A DNA stretch of 64,000 bases from Ectobacillus ponti (GCF_024294785.1 NZ_JANCLT010000001.1:612194-676193), one strand, 5' to 3'; shown: positions 8,354 through 17,284, counted from the first letter of the stretch. Program-made: numbers and translations. Notes: generated by a model not told the origin, from the letters alone.

Positions 8354-9619
8354 TTAAGACTGCGCGTCCAGCTGCCCCTTTGCTTGTGCTGCCGGCTGCT
8401 GCACCAGCTTTGGCAGCACAAGCAAGTAATAGCAGGAAACGAACAGCAACAGTCCGCCTAATACGTAGTACAGCACATCGATGCTGACAAAGCCCGGAAA
8501 GGCAACCGCAATCAGACCGAGCGCAAATGTGTGGGCCAATGTCATAAATGGATCTACCCAGGCGTTTACACGGCCAATCATTTTTGGGTCCACAAGCTCA
8601 TTCATCCAGCCCCCCAGCGCCACATTCACCGGCGCCAGCAGCAAGCCCGTGATACCAATACATACAAGGTACAGCCATACGTTTGTCATCGTTGCGACAA
8701 CGAAAGTCAAAATGCCGGTAAGGAAGATTCCCAGAATCAGCACCCGATGCGGCTGCAGCTTTTCAATGACTTTACTGCTGATGGCACTGCCTGCCACAAA
8801 GCCAACACCGAGAAAGATGGAAAAGAGAGAGGCGAATTGCTCATAGTGGCCGGGTGCCAGCTTATATTTCATGGTAAACAGCGGCAGGACTGCAAAGCCC
8901 CCGTTGACAAGTCCGAATACGAAAAAGGCAAACAGGATGGAAAGCAGCAGCTTGTAGCTCTTGATGTAGAGGATGCCTTGCTTGAAGTCTGTGAAGATCG
9001 TTTGGAAGCTAATATCCCTGAAGTGCGTTTTTCCGTTTGGACGCCGCACCGCTTCGCTGATGTGGCAGCTGCGGATCAGCAAAGCAGAGATGACGAAGCT
9101 GATGCCGTCTATCACAACAGACCAGGTGATGCCCAAGTAGTGATAGGACAAGGCGCCGAGGCCGACGCCAAACAGCATGAACACACCCATTACGCTTTGA
9201 TTCAGCCCGGAAGCCTGCATATACTGCTCCTGATCCAAAATGCCCTGCAAAATCCCTGTCTCCGCCGGACCAAAGAATTTCGTGACGGCGCTGCGCAAAA
9301 ACAAGATGAGGAAAATGAAAAACAGCGAGTGGGACAATACTGCCGCCAGCAGCAGCACGGTCAGTCCGGCCCGAATCCAATCCGAGCTTTCCGCAATGCG
9401 CTTGCGATCCATCCGGTCAGCCAGCACACCGACCAGGAAAAATACGAGCAGCGCCGGCGCTGCATACATCATTTCTGCAAGCGTCGCATAATACGGCTTG
9501 CTGCTGAAATGCTCCAGCAGATAAAAGGCAAAGGCCATATTGCCGATGGTTGATCCGAGCTGTGAAGTGAACATTGCCAAAAACAGCTTTGTAAACGTAC
9601 GATTTTGAAAGATCTCCAT
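8354..9619 (-). CDS. MFS efflux transporter (DHA3-type)
   Basis: Twelve-helix major facilitator protein of about 421 residues, of the macrolide-efflux/DHA3 type: FLAMFTSQLGSTIGNMAFAFYL at the N-terminus, GVLADRMDRKRI as the cytoplasmic loop 2-3 motif, and PAETGILQGILDQEQYMQASGLNQ after helix 4. It should pump a lipophilic compound out of the cell. The ATG at 9619 has AGGGG seven bases upstream; the ATG at 9625 overlaps the tetR stop and is too close to it. Co-transcribed with the TetR gene immediately upstream, so it is probably the regulated target. Confidence 0.87.
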   Translation of the reverse strand: MEIFQNRTFTKLFLAMFTSQLGSTIGNMAFAFYLLEHFSSKPYYATLAEMMYAAPALLVFFLVGVLADRMDRKRIAESSDWIRAGLTVLLLAAVLSHSLFFIFLILFLRSAVTKFFGPAETGILQGILDQEQYMQASGLNQSVMGVFMLFGVGLGALSYHYLGITWSVVIDGISFVISALLIRSCHISEAVRRPNGKTHFRDISFQTIFTDFKQGILYIKSYKLLLSILFAFFVFGLVNGGFAVLPLFTMKYKLAPGHYEQFASLFSIFLGVGFVAGSAISSKVIEKLQPHRVLILGIFLTGILTFVVATMTNVWLYLVCIGITGLLLAPVNVALGGWMNELVDPKMIGRVNAWVDPFMTLAHTFALGLIAVAFPGFVSIDVLYYVLGGLLLFVSCYYLLVLPKLVQQPAAQAKGQLDAQS

Positions 9620-9621
9620 GT

Positions 9622-10254
9622 TCATTCCCCTTTACGATAAGATGCAACGCCCAACAGAAGCCGCATGCTTTCCTGAAACATTTCCAATTGTCTGCGCGGC
9701 TGCACAAGCGCGGGCCCCACTCCTTGAATATGCAAAGCCAATCCGTCAAAGAAAATCAGCATCACCTTGGCAGTTGATAGAGCGTCCACCTCTGGAGAAA
9801 ATTCCCCTGTCCGCTTCCCTTTTTCAAACAAGGCCTCCGTCGCCTCCTGCATGCGCACATAACGCTGTGCCAAATATTCCTTGCGTTCCGCGTGGTCCAG
9901 CCCTCCCAAAAAGTACTCATAAATGGCGCGACCCAGCCGGTCGTCGGGCTCCTCCATCGCCTGCGCCTGTGTTTGGAACATGTGTTCAATTGCCATCCAG
10001 ATGGACGGCGCTTCCTGCAGGATTTGCTCCAGCTGCGCCAAAATCCTCTTGTCATTCTCCTCCATCCACGCGCGGAAAATCTCTTCCTTGCTGGAGAAAT
10101 ACAGATACACCCATCCCCGGCTCATTCCTGTTTCCTCCACAATATCCTTCATGGTTACCGCTTCATAGCCTCTGCGCTTACATACTTCCATGGCCGCTCC
10201 TATAATTTGCGACCGGCGCTGCTCCTTCTCGGCTTCCGAAATCTTTGGCGTCAT
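9622..10254 (-). CDS. TetR/AcrR family transcriptional repressor
   Basis: 210-residue repressor. The N-terminal helix-turn-helix region reads IIGAAMEVCKRRGYEAVTMKDIVEETGMSRGWVYLYFSSKEE (residues 15-56), a textbook TetR domain; the rest is the ligand-binding helical domain. The open frame starts at 10359, but that stretch covers the promoter and operators; ATG 10254 follows AGGAGGG. It precedes and overlaps the MFS gene, and two near-identical operators flank its promoter, so it should repress itself and the pump until an inducer binds. Confidence 0.93.
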   Translation of the reverse strand: MTPKISEAEKEQRRSQIIGAAMEVCKRRGYEAVTMKDIVEETGMSRGWVYLYFSSKEEIFRAWMEENDKRILAQLEQILQEAPSIWMAIEHMFQTQAQAMEEPDDRLGRAIYEYFLGGLDHAERKEYLAQRYVRMQEATEALFEKGKRTGEFSPEVDALSTAKVMLIFFDGLALHIQGVGPALVQPRRQLEMFQESMRLLLGVASYRKGE

Positions 10255-10272
10255 TGCTTTCCCTCCTAAAAC

Positions 10273-10321
10273 TGACACATATGTCACTTTTATTATAATG
10301 ACACAAGTGTCAGTTTTGCAA
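10273..10321 (-). promoter_or_regulatory. tetR-MFS promoter with twin operators
   Basis: Two 14-bp palindromes, TGACACATATGTCA (10273-10286, one mismatch) and TGACACAAGTGTCA (10299-10312, perfect), start 26 bp apart. Between and around them the minus strand has TATAAT (10297-10292) and TTGCAA (10321-10316) at 18-bp spacing, so the repressor would cover both sides of the -10 element. Confidence 0.8.
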
Positions 10322-10351
10322 CCCCATTTTCCATTTTTTCCTAAAATATGT

Positions 10352-10386
10352 AAAAGCAAAAGCGGACAGCAATCCGCTGTCCGCTT
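10352..10386 (-). terminator. Terminator after GH18 gene
   Basis: AGCGGACAGC-GGATT-GCTGTCCGCT stem, minus strand continuing TTTGCTTTT. Confidence 0.75.
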
Positions 10387-10414
10387 AGTTCATAATGCAA
10401 CTCTCACCCTGCTT

Positions 10415-12163
10415 TTATTTCACCAGACTGTACAGCTTCGTCTGTGTCTGCACCCCGGCAATGCCGTCTGCCGCCAGCCGTTGCTTTTTCTGAAAAGCGG
10501 TAACCGCAGCCTTTGTGCTTGCTCCGTAATAGGAAGACGGTGCTTCACGCAGGTAGCCGAGCTTATGAAGCGCTTCCTGCAGTCTCTTCACCTCTGTCCC
10601 GCGGCTTCCCGCCTTCAGCGTCTGATAGGACAATTTCTTGGCAGCCGGCGGCTTCAGCGCATACAGCTTGCTTTGCGTCTGTGTGCCGGCGATGCCGTCT
10701 GCCGCCAGCTTATATTTCCTTTGAAAGCTGATTACAGCATTTCTTGTGCCGCTGTCGTATGCTCCATTGACCGCCCCCCTGTAAAAGCCGTTTTGCTTCA
10801 GGGCATTCTGTAAATCCGATACCGCTTTTCCCTTCACGCCATATTTCAAAAGCGGGTAGCCCTTTGCAGGCTTGGCAGCCGGCGGCACAAGAGACGGCGC
10901 TGGACGCGGAGCCGCTGCTACAGGCACGGCCTCATTGTTATGTGTCATCATCCAGGATTTGTAGGAGCCCCAAACCGCCACATCCTCCCCGCCAAGGCTC
11001 CAGCTGCCGGTCCCCTTCAGATTATACTGATGAACAAGCTGTATTTTTTCGCGGATGGACTCGGCATTTTCATAATAAATGTGGTATGTGCCCGGAGTCA
11101 TGGTACGGCCGTATACGACCGGCAGCTGATCTCCCTCTCGAATCGTGATGGTCGCCATTGGCGTCCGGGTGACAGGATCAAAAACAGCGGTGCCGCCGTA
11201 CTGCCTCACCAGCTCCTCAGCCTGATGCGCCGGCATGCCATAGCCGCCCGTTACCGCCCCTTCCTTCCAATACCGCCCGAAAAACGGCAGTCCCAGCACA
11301 ACCTTCTCCGGTGCGACACCTTGTCCCAGCGCATATTGAATGGACCTTTCCACCCACGAATAGCTGGCGACAGACCCTGCCGGCCCGCCCTGATAGCTTT
11401 CATCGTAAGCCATCAGCATCAGGTAGTCCGCATACCGCGCCAGACCCGCGTAATCATATGAGCCCTGCCATCCTGTGTTCCAACCCTCCGGATTCACCGC
11501 GACGGCAACGGACACTTCCTTCCCTGCCGGCAGCTTCTGCCGCAGCAGGCGCACCAGGTCGGTATACGCATCCCGGTCTGCTTCCGTCACATTCTCAATG
11601 TCAACATTGACGCCGTCCAAGTTATGCTGCACGATAAAATCCGCAATTTGCCCTGACAGCTGCTCCCGGTTGGCAAGCGCAGTGCGGCCGAGCGCCCGGT
11701 CCCAATGGTTGCTCAGAAACGGGACCACCCGTATGCCGCGATTATGCATTTCCGTCACCATACGCGGGTCCCATTCCTCCCCGACCTGCAGCGTGCCGTC
11801 GCTGTTTATATTAAAATAGCTCGGCGCAACGGTGTTCAGATTCCCTTTTGTCCGGTCCACCTGCTGAATGTATGTGTTTGTCCCGCCGAAAAACAGGTAG
11901 CTCATATTGAAGTCCGCCTCATGGGCTGAAGCTTTTTGCATAGGAAAAGCCGTTACCAAAAAGGATCCTGCCATGATGGCCACACTGGCAATCTTGGCAT
12001 GCGGCAGCTTATCCTTTATATAGCGCAGGGCCGCCTCGCGAATACTGTGTCTGGCTTCCTTTCCTGCTCCCAATTCCGCCGCAAGCTCCATGGTGAACGG
12101 CTCTAAATATAAAACAACCTCGTATTCTCCTGCTATTTCCACCAGCTTATGCCGCAAAAACAT
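10415..12163 (-). CDS. GH18 family glycosyl hydrolase with two C-terminal peptidoglycan-binding domains
   Basis: 582 residues. Residues 1-80 form an unusual N-terminal part (a short alpha/beta stretch, then a hydrophobic helix at 58-75 ending in ASA, perhaps anchor or cleavage site). GH18 catalytic domain about 88-405: DGVNVDIE (183-190) carries the catalytic Glu190, and MAYD (251-254) is the conserved barrel strand. Two PG_binding_1 domains lie at about 437-503 and 514-580, each with an AADGIAG turn. Related to SleL/YaaH-type N-acetylglucosaminidases that cut cortex or muropeptides, so a spore-cortex or cell-wall role is likely. GGAGGTGG precedes ATG 12163; longer open frame upstream is not coding. 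Confidence 0.9.
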   Translation of the reverse strand: MFLRHKLVEIAGEYEVVLYLEPFTMELAAELGAGKEARHSIREAALRYIKDKLPHAKIASVAIMAGSFLVTAFPMQKASAHEADFNMSYLFFGGTNTYIQQVDRTKGNLNTVAPSYFNINSDGTLQVGEEWDPRMVTEMHNRGIRVVPFLSNHWDRALGRTALANREQLSGQIADFIVQHNLDGVNVDIENVTEADRDAYTDLVRLLRQKLPAGKEVSVAVAVNPEGWNTGWQGSYDYAGLARYADYLMLMAYDESYQGGPAGSVASYSWVERSIQYALGQGVAPEKVVLGLPFFGRYWKEGAVTGGYGMPAHQAEELVRQYGGTAVFDPVTRTPMATITIREGDQLPVVYGRTMTPGTYHIYYENAESIREKIQLVHQYNLKGTGSWSLGGEDVAVWGSYKSWMMTHNNEAVPVAAAPRPAPSLVPPAAKPAKGYPLLKYGVKGKAVSDLQNALKQNGFYRGAVNGAYDSGTRNAVISFQRKYKLAADGIAGTQTQSKLYALKPPAAKKLSYQTLKAGSRGTEVKRLQEALHKLGYLREAPSSYYGASTKAAVTAFQKKQRLAADGIAGVQTQTKLYSLVK

Positions 12164-12202
12164 GGACCCACCTCCATGCTTTAGTATGCGCGTTACCTCA
12201 TC

Positions 12203-12232
12203 AAAAAAAGCGCCGGATTTGCATCCGGCGCC
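12203..12232 (-). terminator. Terminator after DUF2785 gene
   Basis: GCGCCGGAT-GCAA-ATCCGGCGC followed by TTTTTTT on the minus strand. Confidence 0.92.
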
Positions 12233-12236
12233 CTGC

Positions 12237-13049
12237 TTATCCATGCTCCAATTGCTGTAAGGCCTGCAAACCATCCAGACAAAGAGCCGCAAACCCTTCG
12301 TCTGCCCGGAAGTACAGGCTGCGCAGAAGCAGTTTTCGATTGAGAATGATGTAATCCCGCTCCGGAAACCAATCTGTTTCCAGCACCGCAAACTCCAGCA
12401 GCCAAGCCTTCCACTGGTCATCCGCCAGCGCGTCTGCCTGGCGCAGGGCCAAAACAGCCGAAGCGAGACGTTCATCCTCGCCATGCGCATAGATCAGATC
12501 ATCCCGGCTCACCGCGTACAGAATTGCATCCAGCATGGCCGGCATGAGACTGCCGTCCGGCAGCGTACGCGCCAAAGCCGCCAGCGCATCCGCTGTATGC
12601 GCCACACTGTGCGCCCAGCCTTTCCCCGGCACATAGCCGCGCACATCCTGCTCCAGATATATGTACTCTATAACCTGCTCGGCTGTGCTTTCCAGCTGCT
12701 CCTCTGACAGGAACGGATCCCGCTCATGCACACGTAAAGCGAGCGGCACAACCAGTACAGAAAAAGCCCGCTTAAATACAGAATCTGTGCCGGCCTCCCC
12801 GATTTGAAAAAACAAACCGTTCGGGCTCAGCGCCTGCAGCAGCAGCCCGCGCAGCTCCTTATGGCGGAATTCGCCCCGCAAAATCCACTTTGCCAAGGTG
12901 GTATAGGCGAGCTTATCCCGCAGCTCTGCATCTGCCGAGCCCAGACATTCCAGCAGCAGCTGTGCATACGGATAGGCATCTGTATCCGCCGGCACCGTAT
13001 ACTCATTGTCCCGAATTTGCAGCAGTTCTTCTCTTAGTTCGCCCAGCAT
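12237..13049 (-). CDS. DUF2785 domain-containing protein
   Basis: 270-residue soluble, all-helical protein of the DUF2785 family: GLFFQIGEAGTDSVFKRAFSVLVV, RGYVPGKGWAHSVAHTADAL and YIILNRKLLLRSLYFRAD are family hallmarks. Biochemical function unknown. ATG 13049 has AAAAGGGG nine bases upstream; an ATG at 13058 is too near that site. Its first 47 bases overlap the end of the histidine phosphatase gene, so the pair must be translated in coupled fashion. Confidence 0.85.
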   Translation of the reverse strand: MLGELREELLQIRDNEYTVPADTDAYPYAQLLLECLGSADAELRDKLAYTTLAKWILRGEFRHKELRGLLLQALSPNGLFFQIGEAGTDSVFKRAFSVLVVPLALRVHERDPFLSEEQLESTAEQVIEYIYLEQDVRGYVPGKGWAHSVAHTADALAALARTLPDGSLMPAMLDAILYAVSRDDLIYAHGEDERLASAVLALRQADALADDQWKAWLLEFAVLETDWFPERDYIILNRKLLLRSLYFRADEGFAALCLDGLQALQQLEHG

Positions 13050-13596
13050 ATGTAACATCCCCTTTTCGTTCAAATATGTACAGTTCGCCGTTTCCCGGGC
13101 GGCGGAGCTTCGGTCCATGAAAGCCGCGCTTTCGCAGCAGCCTCTGCATGACAACCATCAGAGCCCCGTGGCTGACAATCAGCGTATCCTCCCCGCTTTG
13201 CACAATACTTTCCAGCACAAGCTCCAGCCGGCTCTCCACTTCCTGCTTTCCTTCTCTCTGCGACGGGTGGCCGAAGAGCCAGGCCAACCGCAGCAAGGGC
13301 AGCCACAGCCAGCCGGGCAGCCTCCTGTTTTGCCGGAACAATGGGTACACCGGAATCTCCCGCAGCAGGCCGGTTGCGATGATTTCCCCCTGGCAAAAGG
13401 CTTCCGCTGTTGCCAGCGCACGCGGCATATCACTGGTAAAGCATTGCTGCCAATTCATGGAACCAGCCGGCCAATTCATTTCCACTGCAGCTGCATCATA
13501 GGCCGCAATCCATTGAAATAATTCATCCTGTGCCACGGACCGTTTGCCCAGCGTCTCATGGCACACACGAAAATGCCGCATTAAGCCAACTTTCAT
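13003..13596 (-). CDS. Histidine phosphatase family protein
   Basis: 197-residue member of the phosphoglycerate-mutase-like superfamily. LMRHFRV near the N-terminus is the RH motif carrying the phosphorylated His (here RHF rather than RHG), and TLIVSHGALMVVMQRLL contains the second catalytic His. The ATG follows GGGGGGAGAG. Small-molecule phosphatase is likely; substrate unknown. Its C-terminal basic tail (RTKRRTAANSGQ) is encoded in the stretch shared with the DUF2785 gene. Confidence 0.82.
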   Translation of the reverse strand: MKVGLMRHFRVCHETLGKRSVAQDELFQWIAAYDAAAVEMNWPAGSMNWQQCFTSDMPRALATAEAFCQGEIIATGLLREIPVYPLFRQNRRLPGWLWLPLLRLAWLFGHPSQREGKQEVESRLELVLESIVQSGEDTLIVSHGALMVVMQRLLRKRGFHGPKLRRPGNGELYIFERKGDVTYAGRTKRRTAANSGQ

Positions 13597-13708
13597 CTTT
13601 CTCTCCCCCCTCTTCATTATGATACAGGTGATTTCATGGAAACAAGAGGGAGCATTTCCGAATTTGCTGCTTTGCCGCAGCATTTTTCTCAAATGTGACG
13701 GCATCGCC

Positions 13709-13740
13709 TGATCAAGCCGGTCTATGGCGGGCTTGATCAG
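13709..13740. repeat. Perfect 11-bp inverted repeat
   Basis: CTGATCAAGCC, 10 bp, GGCTTGATCAG. It has no T run on either side, so it does not look like a terminator. It lies between the divergent histidine phosphatase gene and the export operon, where an operator would be expected. A TATAAT is present further on at 13835-13840. Confidence 0.6.
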
Positions 13741-13872
13741 ACGATCGGACAGAACTTGACTCTTTCTATCAATTTATTATCCTGATTTTCATATTTTTCC
13801 GATAAAACTACACATGGTGGACACACACATCGACTATAATATATTCCAATCTACAGAAAAAGGGGGATTTAT

Positions 13873-15300
13873 ATGTCAGAACTGGCCTTAAATCAAGATG
13901 TGCTTCTCAAGCCAAGGCGCAGCCGCAAATGGATGTGGTGGCTGCTGGCGGCTGCAATCATCATTGGCGCAGTTGTTTACTTTACGTTATTCCGCACCAG
14001 CGCGCCAAGCACCTCGCAGCAGGTGCAGTACATGAAGGTAAAGCGCGGCGATGTAGCCGAGACGGTATCTGCGTCAGGCACCGTCCAAGCCGGCAAGCAG
14101 GTTTCTCTCAATGCCGCCAGCAACAATGTCAAACTGACAGCCGTGAATGTGAAGGTGGGAGACCACGTACAGGCAGGCCAGGCGCTGGCCGTGCTGGATA
14201 ACAGCAGTGCAAAGGTAAAGGTGACAAGCGCCCAGGCAGCCGTTGCTTCCGCCCAATCCCGCCTGGATAAGCTGAAAGCCGGCCCGGCTGCGCCGGATGT
14301 GGGGATGCAGCAAATCAGCATCAACAAGGCGCAGCTTGCACTGGCAAGCGCCAAAGATAAATATGATCAAGTAAACGCGCAGTATACAGCCGGTAAAGCG
14401 ACCGACCAGGACGTAAAGCAGGCGGACACAGCCGTGAAGCAGGCGCAGCAGGACTATGATTTGGCCCAGCTGAAGCTGCAGCAGCTGCGAACACCGGCCA
14501 GCCAGGCAGACCTTCAATCCGCCCAGGCTGACTTGGAGCAAGCCAAGGCGCAGCTCCAGCAAAGCCAGTCAGATTTGGATGCGCTTACGATTAAGGCTCC
14601 GATGGATGGGCTTGTGGTCACGGTAAATGGAAATGTGGGCGAGACTCCGGCAAACAACAATCCTGTCCTGGTGCTCGACAACTCCGATGCAGCCCAAATC
14701 CAGGTGTCTGCCCAAGTGAGCCAGAGCGACATCGGCAAGCTGCAAAAGGGAATGACAGCTGCCATCAACACGAGTGCTTATGACAACAAAACCTTTACAG
14801 GACAGGTGGACACAATCTCTCCGGCCGCTACAACCCAGTCCGGCGTCACCACCTATAATGTACTGCTGACAGTGGATAACAGCGGGCATGAATTGAAGCC
14901 GGGCATGACAACGAACGTAACTGTGGAAATCGGCAAGCATACAAACGTCTTGTACATACCGACAGCGGCACTTCGTGATTTCAATGGAAAAAGCGGAGTT
15001 CTTGTGGAAGGGACGGCCAGCACGAACAGCAGCGCCACCCGCAGCAGCAACAACAGCGGCACTGGCAGCCGCAGCCTGCCAAGCGGTGTTCGCTTTAAGA
15101 GTGTTGAAGTCGGCTTCTACAGCACGGACAAGGTGGAAATCACATCCGGCCTCGCAGAAGGCGACCGTGTAGCCATCATCTTCAACACGCAGCAGAACAG
15201 CCAGAACGGGCAGCGCAGCAGCCTCGGCGGCTTCGGCGGCAGCGGCTTCGGCGGCAGCGGCTTCGGCGGCACAAACCGCCAAAGCAGAGGAGGACAATAA
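13873..15300 (+). CDS. Periplasmic-adaptor-like (HlyD/MacA) membrane fusion protein
   Basis: 475 residues: cytoplasmic N-terminus, one membrane helix (about 23-42), then an extracellular adaptor. Order: first lipoyl half and barrel (GTVQAGKQVSLNA; VGDHVQAGQALAVLD), a long Gln/Ala-rich coiled coil (about 118-235), the second lipoyl half (TIKAPMDGLVV), and beta-barrel domains, with an ITSGLAEGDRV signature. A Ser/Asn-rich linker sits near 380-400 and the protein ends in a Gly/Ser/Phe repeat tail (GGFGGSGFGG, about 453-467). In Gram-positives such adaptors work with MacB-like ABC exporters for peptides or antibiotics. AAAGGGGG precedes the ATG. First gene of a three-gene operon. Confidence 0.9.
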   Translation: MSELALNQDVLLKPRRSRKWMWWLLAAAIIIGAVVYFTLFRTSAPSTSQQVQYMKVKRGDVAETVSASGTVQAGKQVSLNAASNNVKLTAVNVKVGDHVQAGQALAVLDNSSAKVKVTSAQAAVASAQSRLDKLKAGPAAPDVGMQQISINKAQLALASAKDKYDQVNAQYTAGKATDQDVKQADTAVKQAQQDYDLAQLKLQQLRTPASQADLQSAQADLEQAKAQLQQSQSDLDALTIKAPMDGLVVTVNGNVGETPANNNPVLVLDNSDAAQIQVSAQVSQSDIGKLQKGMTAAINTSAYDNKTFTGQVDTISPAATTQSGVTTYNVLLTVDNSGHELKPGMTTNVTVEIGKHTNVLYIPTAALRDFNGKSGVLVEGTASTNSSATRSSNNSGTGSRSLPSGVRFKSVEVGFYSTDKVEITSGLAEGDRVAIIFNTQQNSQNGQRSSLGGFGGSGFGGSGFGGTNRQSRGGQ

Positions 15301-15301
15301 T

Positions 15302-16027
15302 ATGAAGCCGGTCATACAGCTGAGAGACATCACCAAAACGTATCAGCTCGGCGATCAGTACATCTATGCGCTCCGCGGCGTGAACGTGACTGTGAACAAA
15401 GGAGAGTTTGCCGCAATCATGGGGCCCTCCGGCTCCGGCAAGTCCACGATGATGAATATGATCGGCTGTCTCGACCAGCCCTCATCGGGAGACTATCTGC
15501 TCGAGGGCCTGCCGGTTTCCGAGGCTTCGGATGACGGACTTGCTCTTGTCCGCAATCTGAAAATCGGCTTTGTGTTCCAAAACTTTCACCTGCTGCCGCG
15601 GCAAAGCGCGCTGGAAAATGTGGAGCTGCCTATGATCTATTCCAACATCCCGGTAAAGGAACGGCGGGAGCGGGCCATCCGGGCCCTGCAGAGCGTCGGG
15701 CTCGGCGAGCGGCTGTATAACAAACCGAGCGAGCTGTCCGGGGGACAGCAGCAGCGTGTCTCCATTGCCCGGGCACTGATCAATGACCCCGTCATTCTTT
15801 TGGCGGATGAACCGACAGGAGCCTTGGATTCACGGACGAGCCTGGAAATCATGCATATTTTTCAAGAGCTGAATGATGCGGGGAAAACCGTGCTGATTGT
15901 CACACACGAACAGGAAATCGCTGAATACGCAAAGCGCATCATCCGCTTCCGCGACGGCCAAATTGTCAGTGACGAACCCGTTCTCGGACGGCGCATCGCC
16001 AGCCTGGAGAAGGAGGCTGTACGATGA
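15302..16027 (+). CDS. MacB-type ABC transporter ATPase
   Basis: 241-residue ATPase of the LolD/MacB/YvrO class. Walker [10 protein letters not shown] (41-49), Q-loop [10 protein letters not shown], signature [15 protein letters not shown], Walker [14 protein letters not shown], and H-loop VTHEQ are all intact. It starts one base after the adaptor stop and overlaps the permease gene by four bases (ATGA). It powers export by the adjacent adaptor and permease; substrate is unknown, perhaps an antimicrobial peptide or toxic lipid. Confidence 0.94.
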   Translation: MKPVIQLRDITKTYQLGDQYIYALRGVNVTVNKGEFAAIMGPSGSGKSTMMNMIGCLDQPSSGDYLLEGLPVSEASDDGLALVRNLKIGFVFQNFHLLPRQSALENVELPMIYSNIPVKERRERAIRALQSVGLGERLYNKPSELSGGQQQRVSIARALINDPVILLADEPTGALDSRTSLEIMHIFQELNDAGKTVLIVTHEQEIAEYAKRIIRFRDGQIVSDEPVLGRRIASLEKEAVR

Positions 16028-17241
16028 AATTTTGGGAAAGCGTGAAAATGTCGCTGTCCAGCCTCCGCACGAACCTGATGCGTTCCATCCTGACCATGCT
16101 CGGCATCATCATCGGGGTCTCTGCGGTCATCTCCATGGTTTCCATCGGTCAAGGGGCGTCTGCCAACGTAGCGTCGCAAATTAACGGTCTCGGCAGCAAT
16201 CTGCTCATCGTCACCTCTGGACAAGCCCGGCAAGGAAACGTGCAGATGGGGGCAGGTTCTTTAAATACACTTACGATGGAGGATGCGGATGCGCTGGCAG
16301 GGCAACCCTCCATCGCCGGTGTCACACCGCTCACCAGCCGGCAGGGCACCGTCGTATGGCATAACCAAAGCTACGCCACCACCATTGAAGGAGCCTCCGA
16401 ATCCTATCCGGAGGTGCGCAGCTTCTCTGTGCGGTCCGGCAGATTCTTCACCAAGTTTGAAGTGAAGGGACAAGCTAATGTGGCGGTCATCGGCCCTGAG
16501 GTGGTCCGTTCCCTCTTTGGAGATGCCAATGCCAATCCCATCGGACAGACCCTGCAAGTGAATGATATGCCGATGAAGATTGTCGGCGTGCTGCAGGCGC
16601 AGGGCAGCCAAGGCATGACGAATCAGGATGACCGGATTATCATCCCCGTCACAACGGCAATGAACCGGCTGCTGAGTCAAAAAAATATCCGCACCGTGTA
16701 TGTGTCAGCCAAATCAGCGGATGCCATGACACAGGCGCAGGCTGAAATTGAAATGACCATGCGCTCGCAGCATCACCTGAAGCCGAATCAGGATGACGAT
16801 TTTCAGGTGAACTCGCAAACACAAATTTTGAGCACGGCACAGGGCATCACCTCCATCATGACCGCCCTGCTCTCAGGCATCGCCGCCATCTCGCTCGTGG
16901 TCGGCGGCATCGGCATCATGAATATCATGCTCGTGTCTGTTACAGAGCGGACGCGGGAAATCGGAATCCGCAAAGCCGTCGGTGCCACCAGACGCGCCAT
17001 CCTGCAGCAATTCCTGATTGAATCCATTACACTGAGCGTGCTGGGCGGCTTGATCGGCATTGGTCTTGGCATCTCCCTGTCGCTGCTGCTGGAGAAGTTT
17101 GCATCGCTCGCTGTATCCATCACGATGGCTCCCATTCTCTATTCCTTCGGGACCTCGATCCTGGTCGGCGTCATCTTCGGCGTCTATCCGGCCCAAAAAG
17201 CGGCGAAGCTCAATCCGATTGATGCCCTGCGCTATGAATAA
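16024..17241 (+). CDS. MacB-type ABC transporter permease (FtsX domain)
   Basis: 405 residues with the MacB layout: first membrane helix about 18-42 (SILTMLGIIIGVSAVISMVSIG), a long extracellular MacB_PCD domain (about 43-275), then three membrane helices of the FtsX domain (about 280-395) with the conserved VTERTREIGIRKAVGA loop. The chain ends LNPIDALRYE, a typical MacB terminus. Forms a mechanotransmission-type exporter with the ATPase and adaptor. Confidence 0.94.
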   Translation: MKFWESVKMSLSSLRTNLMRSILTMLGIIIGVSAVISMVSIGQGASANVASQINGLGSNLLIVTSGQARQGNVQMGAGSLNTLTMEDADALAGQPSIAGVTPLTSRQGTVVWHNQSYATTIEGASESYPEVRSFSVRSGRFFTKFEVKGQANVAVIGPEVVRSLFGDANANPIGQTLQVNDMPMKIVGVLQAQGSQGMTNQDDRIIIPVTTAMNRLLSQKNIRTVYVSAKSADAMTQAQAEIEMTMRSQHHLKPNQDDDFQVNSQTQILSTAQGITSIMTALLSGIAAISLVVGGIGIMNIMLVSVTERTREIGIRKAVGATRRAILQQFLIESITLSVLGGLIGIGLGISLSLLLEKFASLAVSITMAPILYSFGTSILVGVIFGVYPAQKAAKLNPIDALRYE

Positions 17242-17250
17242 ATAAAAAAA

Positions 17251-17284
17251 CCAGAATGAGAACAGTCTCATTCTGGTTTTTTTT
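17251..17284 (+). terminator. Terminator of the export operon
   Basis: CCAGAATGAGA-ACAG-TCTCATTCTGG followed by TTTTTTTT. Confidence 0.95.

Noticed and set aside
12164-12490. N-terminal extension of the GH18 frame
   Set aside because: Its translation is Arg/Cys/Trp-rich, lies antisense-free but inside the DUF2785 gene, and the GGAGGTGG site marks ATG 12163.
13756-13784. TTGACT-based promoter for the MacAB-like operon
   Set aside because: The best -10 partner lies only 13 bases away, outside normal spacing.
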